Under the pieces are notes generated by a model. It saw nothing but the letters and a program-made list of their open reading frames with translations, made no database searches and was not told the DNA's origin. Position numbers and translations under genes: made by a program. A stretch of 11,803 bases of DNA from assembly GCA_903832475.1 (NCBI GenBank), contig CAILBQ010000815.1, forward strand, positions 1 through 11,803, given 5' to 3'. This stretch comes from an uncultured Acidobacteriota bacterium (lineage in GTDB: Bacteria > Acidobacteriota > Terriglobia > Terriglobales > Acidobacteriaceae). Below are positions 6,877 to 11,803 of this stretch, in pieces. How positions within the stretch are numbered: position 1 is the first letter of the stretch; each line of letters begins with the position of its first letter.

Positions 6877-7220
6877 GCGGTGGCTCCTGGATGTTGGATG
6901 CCTGGGTGGTGAGTGACACAGCGGGGTTGGGGAAATGGCGAACTCGGTTCAAGAACCCTCACTGTATCCTCAATCGCCAGGGGAAGCGGCGTCAACTTTG
7001 GCCCGCTTCGGCAGGATTCTTGGGAACTTCACATGGAAGCCCCACCCGCTGCGGTATGAGATAGAGGAAGTGCGGGAAAGATTCACCGGATACGCGCAAG
7101 GGCGACTGCAGCCGCACGCCGGCGCAGGGCGCTACACTCTCAAGATCGGGATGTACGCCGACCCGACGCCCGAAAGGCCGGGCAGGTTCTGAAACTGTTT
7201 CAGACGCATAAAGGACGGGC
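6877..7220. other. Divergent intergenic region, sigma-like gene / ppk1
   Basis: These 344 bp should carry promoters in both directions. Visible are GGTTC-AA-GAACC at 6946-6957, a TACACT -10-like hexamer at 7133-7138 facing ppk1 without a good -35, a TTGACG -35-like hexamer on the minus strand at 6989-6994 without a well-spaced -10, and the 17-bp inverted repeat at 7188-7204. An 85-codon plus-strand reading frame (6935-7192) crosses most of it. Its third-position GC is lower than in the neighbouring genes, its start lacks a good ribosome binding site, and it resembles nothing I know, so I treat it as probably non-coding. Confidence 0.45.
7188..7204. promoter_or_regulatory. 17-bp perfect inverted repeat (8-1-8) just upstream of ppk1
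   Basis: The sequence is TCTGAAAC-T-GTTTCAGA. Its right edge is 16 bp before the ppk1 ATG and adjoins the ribosome binding site AAGGAC (about 7211-7216). This position suits a repressor operator, or a site whose occupancy blocks translation initiation. The dyad shape matches the one at 2192-2208, but the arm sequences differ apart from outer CTG...CAG. It does not look like a direct-repeat Pho box. Confidence 0.45.
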
Positions 7221-9494
7221 ATGGCCAGGAACACGCAGCGCAAGAAGCTGTTTGCAGGGCGAGACAAGTCGTGGATGCAGTTCAACCGGCGCGTGTTGGA
7301 GGAGGCGGAAGATGCCTCCAATCCGGTGCTGGAGCGGGTGAAATTCCTCTCGATCACCGGCAGCAACCTGGATGAATATGTCGAGATCCGGCTGGCCGGC
7401 CTGCTGCAGCGCACAGAGGATGGCCACACCGAGCCCGGCTACGACGGGCTGCCGCCTGAGGAATCGCTGGGAGCGCTCACCGCCGAGGTGCACAGTTTTG
7501 TGCAGGATCAGTATCGCTGCTGGAACCAGCAACTGCTTCCCGAACTGCGCAAGCATGGCATCCGGCTGCTGCAATACGGCGAATTGAACGAGGAACAGCG
7601 GGACCTGGCGCGCGCCTATTTTCTGCGTGAGGTCGACCCACTGCTGACGCCGATCACGATCGATCCGGCACACCCGTTCCCGCGGGTGCTGAACCGGGCG
7701 CTTTGCCTGGCCATGCTGCTCAGGGCCAAGCGGCGCAGTTCCGGGCCCATGGTGCTGGGCGTGCTGACGGTTCCCCGCGCGCTTCCCAGGTTTGTGCGGC
7801 TGGCGGACAAGAATGGGAGCTGGGATTACATCCTGCTGCAAGATTTGGTGGCGCAGAACCTGGCCGGCATGTATCGCGGCTACGAAGTGCTGGCGCAGGC
7901 GGCATTTCGGGTAACCCGGAATTCAAACCTTTATTTCGAAGAAGAAGAAGCGCGCTCGCTGCTGGAGTCGATTCGGAGCGAACTGCACAACCGGCGCAAG
8001 GGCGACGCTGTGCGATTGGAAATTGTGGCTAACGCCCATCCGGAGATTGTCGACAAGCTGCGGGTGAATTTCGAGCTGGACGGGTCACAGGTCTACCGCG
8101 CGGATGGTCCGGTAAACCTGGCGCGGCTGATGTTTTTCTATGGAGACATTCAGCGGCCGGATCTGAAATTTCCGCCGTTTGTTCCCAAACCACTGCACCT
8201 CAGCCGCGGCGCCGCCAATCTGTTTGAGGATCTGCGCCAGCGCGACATCCTGCTGCACCATCCTTTCGATTCCTATGACCCGGTGGTGAACTTTATTCAG
8301 CAGGGAGCGGTCGATCCGCGAGTGGTGACGATGAAGCAGACGCTTTACCGCACCAGCACAAATTCGCCCATGTTCCAGGCTCTGACCGACGCGGCGGCTT
8401 CAAAGGAAGCGACGGTGGTGGTCGAGTTGATGGCGCGGTTCGATGAGGCGTCGAATATCCGCTGGGCCCGGAGCATGGAAGACGCGGGCGTACAGGTGTT
8501 CTATGGGGTGGTGGGCCTGAAGACGCATTGCAAGCTGGCGATGCTGGTGCGGCGCGACGAAGACGGGGTGACGCGGCGCTATTGTCATCTGGGCACAGGC
8601 AATTACAACCCGGTCACGGCGCGCTTTTACACCGATCTAAGCCTGTTGACCTGCGACACGGCCATCACCGAACAGGTGCACATGGTGTTCAACTATCTGA
8701 CCGCGCATGCCGAGATCGACGATTACAGGCCGCTGCTGGTGGCTCCGCTGACCATGGCGGAGACCTTTTTGCAGTTGATCCGGCGCGAGATGGAGCATGC
8801 CGCCGCGGGACGGCCGGCGCACATCATCGCCAAAATGAACGCTCTGCTGGAGCCGTCCGTGATCGAAGCGCTGTATGCGGCGTCGCAGGCTGGCGTCGAG
8901 ATCGACCTGATCATTCGCGGCGTGTGCACCCTGCGGCCCGGGGTGAAAGGGATGAGCGAAACCATTCGAGTGCGGTCGATCGTGGGGCGGTTCCTGGAGC
9001 ACAGCCGCATTTTCCATTTTGCCAACGGCGGCGAGGACGAAATCTACCTGGGCAGCGCCGACTGGATGCCTCGCAACCTCTTTGAGCGCTGCGAAGTCGT
9101 GTTTCCGGTGCGCGACAAGGCGGCCAAGGCGCGCATTCATGAGGAGATCCTGCCGGCGTATCTGGCGGACACGGCCAAGGCGCGTCTCATGGGCGAAGAC
9201 GGCATGTACGTTCGCGCCTATGAGAATCGCGGGACGCGCTCGGCCAAGGCTGGCGGCGACGATTACGGGCCGAAGGGCTTCAGCAGCCAGCAGTTCTTGA
9301 TGAATCTTGCCGAGGGCAAGGCCGATTTGCGCGGGATTCCCCAGGCGGGCGTCGAGGCGGCCGTGGTGGGTGAAAATGGCAAGGCTCCCAGGAAGCGTAC
9401 CCCAGCCAAGGCTGCGGCGAAGAGCGACGGTGAGCCGGCAGCGCCAGCTAAGAAAACGGCCGTGCGCAAGCGGGCCGAGGCGACGGCGAAATAG
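7221..9494 (+). CDS. ppk1: Polyphosphate kinase 1 (PPK1)
   Basis: PPK1 reversibly transfers the ATP gamma-phosphate to inorganic polyphosphate, usually at the inner membrane or in polyphosphate granules. The 757-residue product has the four family domains in order. The N domain carries FAGRDKSWMQFNRRVLEEA and FLSITGSNLDEYVEIR. The head domain follows, then C1 with TLYRTSTNSPM and YCHLGTGNYNPVTARFYTDL, where H456 matches the phosphorylated catalytic histidine. C2 has FLEHSRIFHFANGG (H594 matching the second conserved histidine) and YLGSADWMPRNLFERCEVVF. The conserved core ends near residue 665-700, about where the 688-residue E. coli enzyme ends. After it comes an extra tail whose last 37 residues (721-757) are Lys/Arg/Ala/Pro-rich, with AKAAAK and PAKK motifs like histone H1. 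The ATG at 7221 has AAGGAC about 5 nt upstream. The stop lies 11 bp from the convergent TPR gene. Confidence 0.97.
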   Translation: MARNTQRKKLFAGRDKSWMQFNRRVLEEAEDASNPVLERVKFLSITGSNLDEYVEIRLAGLLQRTEDGHTEPGYDGLPPEESLGALTAEVHSFVQDQYRCWNQQLLPELRKHGIRLLQYGELNEEQRDLARAYFLREVDPLLTPITIDPAHPFPRVLNRALCLAMLLRAKRRSSGPMVLGVLTVPRALPRFVRLADKNGSWDYILLQDLVAQNLAGMYRGYEVLAQAAFRVTRNSNLYFEEEEARSLLESIRSELHNRRKGDAVRLEIVANAHPEIVDKLRVNFELDGSQVYRADGPVNLARLMFFYGDIQRPDLKFPPFVPKPLHLSRGAANLFEDLRQRDILLHHPFDSYDPVVNFIQQGAVDPRVVTMKQTLYRTSTNSPMFQALTDAAASKEATVVVELMARFDEASNIRWARSMEDAGVQVFYGVVGLKTHCKLAMLVRRDEDGVTRRYCHLGTGNYNPVTARFYTDLSLLTCDTAITEQVHMVFNYLTAHAEIDDYRPLLVAPLTMAETFLQLIRREMEHAAAGRPAHIIAKMNALLEPSVIEALYAASQAGVEIDLIIRGVCTLRPGVKGMSETIRVRSIVGRFLEHSRIFHFANGGEDEIYLGSADWMPRNLFERCEVVFPVRDKAAKARIHEEILPAYLADTAKARLMGEDGMYVRAYENRGTRSAKAGGDDYGPKGFSSQQFLMNLAEGKADLRGIPQAGVEAAVVGENGKAPRKRTPAKAAAKSDGEPAAPAKKTAVRKRAEATAK

Positions 9495-9505
9495 CTTACT
9501 CCTGA

Positions 9506-11803
9506 TCAATGCGGCAGGGCGGCGGTGGGATGCGGCTTGCTGAGAGCGCTGGGCTTCGCCGTGGATGAGGCAGGACGCAGGGGTGTGACGGGACGGCTGG
9601 ATGCTGTCGAGTGGCTCGCGATCGCAGGGTGGGAAGCCGATGCAGGATGGGCGGCGGCTGCTATGAGCTTTGCGTATTCCGCCTTGGCTTCGAGCAGACG
9701 AGGCAGGGTGGGGTCGGCGTCTTTCCACATGGAAAAGAGGATTTTGTAGGCAAAGCCGGCATCAACCGTCTTGTCCTGTGCGGCCAGCGCACGCGCCAGG
9801 CCGAGCCGGGCCAGGGGGTAATTGTGCGAAAACGGCTCGATACCGGGGTGGTCGAGGATGTGCTGAAATTCGGCTTCGGCGAAGGCCGGCTGTTTGGCGG
9901 CGAGGAGAGCGCGACCGCGCAGCGCCGGGACCTCCAGGCTGCGTAGGTCGTAGCGCGTTGCGGTTTCCAGAGCTTCTACGGCGGCTTCGGGGCGATGCTG
10001 GTTCATGTCGATGGCGGCGGAAATCTGCGGCCCGTCATACTCTTGCCAGACCGTGGCGGCGGGGTGGGCATCGAGTTCGGCGCCGCGCAGCGATTCGGCG
10101 CGGGCGGTTTCGCCGACTTCCGCCCAGGCGACGGGGATGTCAGTTGAGCCGGAGATGGCAGGGAGACGCTGCAACAGGTTCGAGGCGGTCTCGACCATGC
10201 CCAGTTCCGCTTCGATGCGCGGAACCTGGGCCTGCATGCGGTTGGCGCGATCGTTTTCTCCCTGCCTGCGGTACGCGGCAACGACATCGGCCATGACCGT
10301 CTGCGCGGCCTTGACCTTGCCCAGCGCGAAGTCGATCAGCGCCTGCTGCAGCATCATGTAGGGTTCAGAAGGCCGATTGCGCGCCCACTCGAACTGCTCG
10401 TCCATAGCCGGCTGATCGAGCCGCAGGAACGCAATCTGCAGCAGGAAGTTGTGGATGGGAGCGACATCCATGTGGCGGCTGATGGCCTGGCGGCAGGTGG
10501 CGGCCGCTTCTTCAAACTGGCCGGTATGCATCTGGGCGCGCGCCAGGGTGACGTAGGCCAGTGGATTTTCAGGATCGAACTCAAGCGCCTTTCTGGCGGG
10601 ATCGAGAGCCAGGGCGGGCTTGCCCAGCTGAATCTGGAGGTCGGCTAGATCGCTGTAGGGCGCCGGGTCGCGCGGATAGAGGCCGATCCATTCGCGATCG
10701 TTGCGGATGCTGGCGTTAAGGTCGCCGGTCACGGTGTCGTAGTAGAGGCTGGTGAGGGCCAGGCGATGCTGATCGTCAAGCAGGTTGCGCAGCTCATAGG
10801 CCTTGCTGATGTTTGAAGTCGCCAGATTGTGCTTGCCCAGTGAGGAGTACGTTTCCCCGAGCGCGCCAAAGGCCAGGGCAAACTGCGGATCGAGTTCGGT
10901 AGCGCGTTCCAGCATGGGGGCGGCTTCATCAGGCCTGCCCTGCACCATCAGGCCGAGGCCTTCGGCATAGACTTCGGTTGCTGTCGCTGTGCTGGAGCCG
11001 CCGGCGAAGAGCGGCTTGCTGAATCGCTCGACCGAGGGCAGCGGTTCGCCAAGCTGCTTGCGCAGGTCGGCAGCCACCTTGGGCAAGACGGCGAGAATCC
11101 CATCGGGCGAGTCTGCAATGCCGCGGCTCTGGGCCAGGCGATGTCCCGCATCGCAATCGAAGGCCTCGACGGTGACCAGGTATTTCAACGCCAGTCTCTT
11201 GATGGAACCGGTCAGGTAGGCCTGGTCGTCGAGCAGGTGGCAGCTCTCGCGAGCGCGACCGGCAGAGAGGGGCGGCGGCGCGGTCGCCGATGGAGCAAAC
11301 ACCGCCTCCTGCACCAGTTGAGCATCCTGCGTGAGCATGGGGTCGGCTGCCGGCTTGACGGCTGCGTTGGAGCCTGTGGATGGGGAGATTGGGTCAAGGA
11401 TGCGTTCGACCTTCAGCGGCGAAGCAACGCGCAGATAAGGCGACTGCTCGAGATCGGCGATCAGCGCTGTTCGCAGGGAGTTGTCCAGCTCATGGTGTCC
11501 GGTAGAGTTTTGGAAGTCGCCGACGACGAGGCCCACGGAAGCCGGGGTGGAAGCGTGCATCCGGCGCCATGCCAGCAGACCTCCGACAGCAAGCAACACG
11601 ACGAGACCGGCTGCTGCAGTCATCATCCACGGGCCGCGGAACCGAGGACGTCGGCGGCGCGGTCTTGCCTGTTCATAGGAGCTTTCCGCTTCCTCGACTA
11701 CAGCGTGAGGCCGGGGCAAGTCCGGCTCTTCGATGGTGGCCTCGATCGGATTGCGGAGGAAGGATGTCGCGCTTACTTCAGTCTTGTGCGGGGGCAAGAT
11801 CGG
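9506..11803 (-). CDS. Large membrane-anchored TPR protein, 5' end probably cut by window
   Basis: Residues are numbered from a TTG at 11797. That start is not supported, because the frame is open to the window edge, so the protein probably begins upstream. A basic stretch (RPRRRRPRFRGPW, 45-57) precedes one membrane segment (MMTAAAGLVVLLAVGGLLAW, 58-77), suggesting the preceding part is cytoplasmic. After it come GLVVGDFQNSTGHHELDNSL (89-108), LEQSPYLRV (117-125), AYLTGSI (193-199), ADLRKQLGEPLPSVERFSKP (243-262), and many TPR helices from about 275 to 700. The tail (714-763) is rich in Ala, Ser, Pro and His. This layout is common in acidobacterial proteins that carry, before the membrane segment, either a Ser/Thr kinase domain or a winged-helix DNA-binding domain. 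Which one applies here cannot be seen. It is convergent with ppk1, and no terminator hairpin fits in the 11-bp gap. Confidence 0.82.
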   Translation of the reverse strand, partial: PILPPHKTEVSATSFLRNPIEATIEEPDLPRPHAVVEEAESSYEQARPRRRRPRFRGPWMMTAAAGLVVLLAVGGLLAWRRMHASTPASVGLVVGDFQNSTGHHELDNSLRTALIADLEQSPYLRVASPLKVERILDPISPSTGSNAAVKPAADPMLTQDAQLVQEAVFAPSATAPPPLSAGRARESCHLLDDQAYLTGSIKRLALKYLVTVEAFDCDAGHRLAQSRGIADSPDGILAVLPKVAADLRKQLGEPLPSVERFSKPLFAGGSSTATATEVYAEGLGLMVQGRPDEAAPMLERATELDPQFALAFGALGETYSSLGKHNLATSNISKAYELRNLLDDQHRLALTSLYYDTVTGDLNASIRNDREWIGLYPRDPAPYSDLADLQIQLGKPALALDPARKALEFDPENPLAYVTLARAQMHTGQFEEAAATCRQAISRHMDVAPIHNFLLQIAFLRLDQPAMDEQFEWARNRPSEPYMMLQQALIDFALGKVKAAQTVMADVVAAYRRQGENDRANRMQAQVPRIEAELGMVETASNLLQRLPAISGSTDIPVAWAEVGETARAESLRGAELDAHPAATVWQEYDGPQISAAIDMNQHRPEAAVEALETATRYDLRSLEVPALRGRALLAAKQPAFAEAEFQHILDHPGIEPFSHNYPLARLGLARALAAQDKTVDAGFAYKILFSMWKDADPTLPRLLEAKAEYAKLIAAAAHPASASHPAIASHSTASSRPVTPLRPASSTAKPSALSKPHPTAALPH

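Noticed and set aside
8637..9728. 363-codon minus-strand reading frame opposite ppk1 and the TPR gene end
   Set aside because: It crosses the 3' ends of two well-supported genes and lacks recognisable domains.

Overview
The window is GC-rich, densely coding chromosomal DNA carrying housekeeping and envelope genes. It most resembles Acidobacteriota (Terriglobia/Acidobacteriaceae type). The best pointer is the large membrane-anchored TPR protein at the right edge, whose 'GDFQNSTG ... LxxSPYLRV' domain is typical of that phylum. The compressed sigma-like protein and the base composition fit too. This assignment is an inference from family style, not a match I could run.

Layout, left to right. 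(1) 1-2166, minus strand: a two-gene unit, nnr (bifunctional NAD(P)H-hydrate repair enzyme) followed by tsaE (tRNA t6A-synthesis ATPase). tsaE runs off the left edge and starts at a TTG with a strong ribosome binding site. (2) 2339-3088, plus strand: a membrane-anchored pentapeptide-repeat protein, divergent from nnr across 172 bp that contains a perfect 8-1-8 inverted repeat. (3) 3094-3128: a strong hairpin whose T-tract serves the minus strand, separating the pentapeptide gene from the convergent efflux genes. (4) 3144-5884, minus strand: an outer-membrane TolC-type protein and an EmrA/HlyD-type membrane fusion protein, overlapping by 4 bp. No inner-membrane pump follows before the terminator. 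(5) 6181-6876, minus strand: a small sigma-factor-like protein with only partial region 2 and an altered region 4. (6) 6877-7220: a 344-bp divergent intergenic region with an inverted repeat just before the next gene. (7) 7221-9494, plus strand: polyphosphate kinase ppk1 with a lysine/alanine-rich histone-H1-like tail. (8) 9506-11803, minus strand: the large TPR protein, convergent with ppk1 across 11 bp and open at the right edge.

Functionally, nnr and tsaE make a known metabolic-repair/tRNA-modification neighbourhood. The tolC-type and emrA-type genes form two parts of a tripartite exporter. ppk1 with a divergent sigma-like gene suggests stress or phosphate physiology. I see no mobile element, CRISPR array, tRNA or rRNA, and no clearly novel multi-gene system. 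The more unusual items are protein tails and extensions (TsaE N-terminus, PPK1 C-terminus), the degenerate sigma protein, the pump-less efflux pair and two 17-bp inverted repeats.
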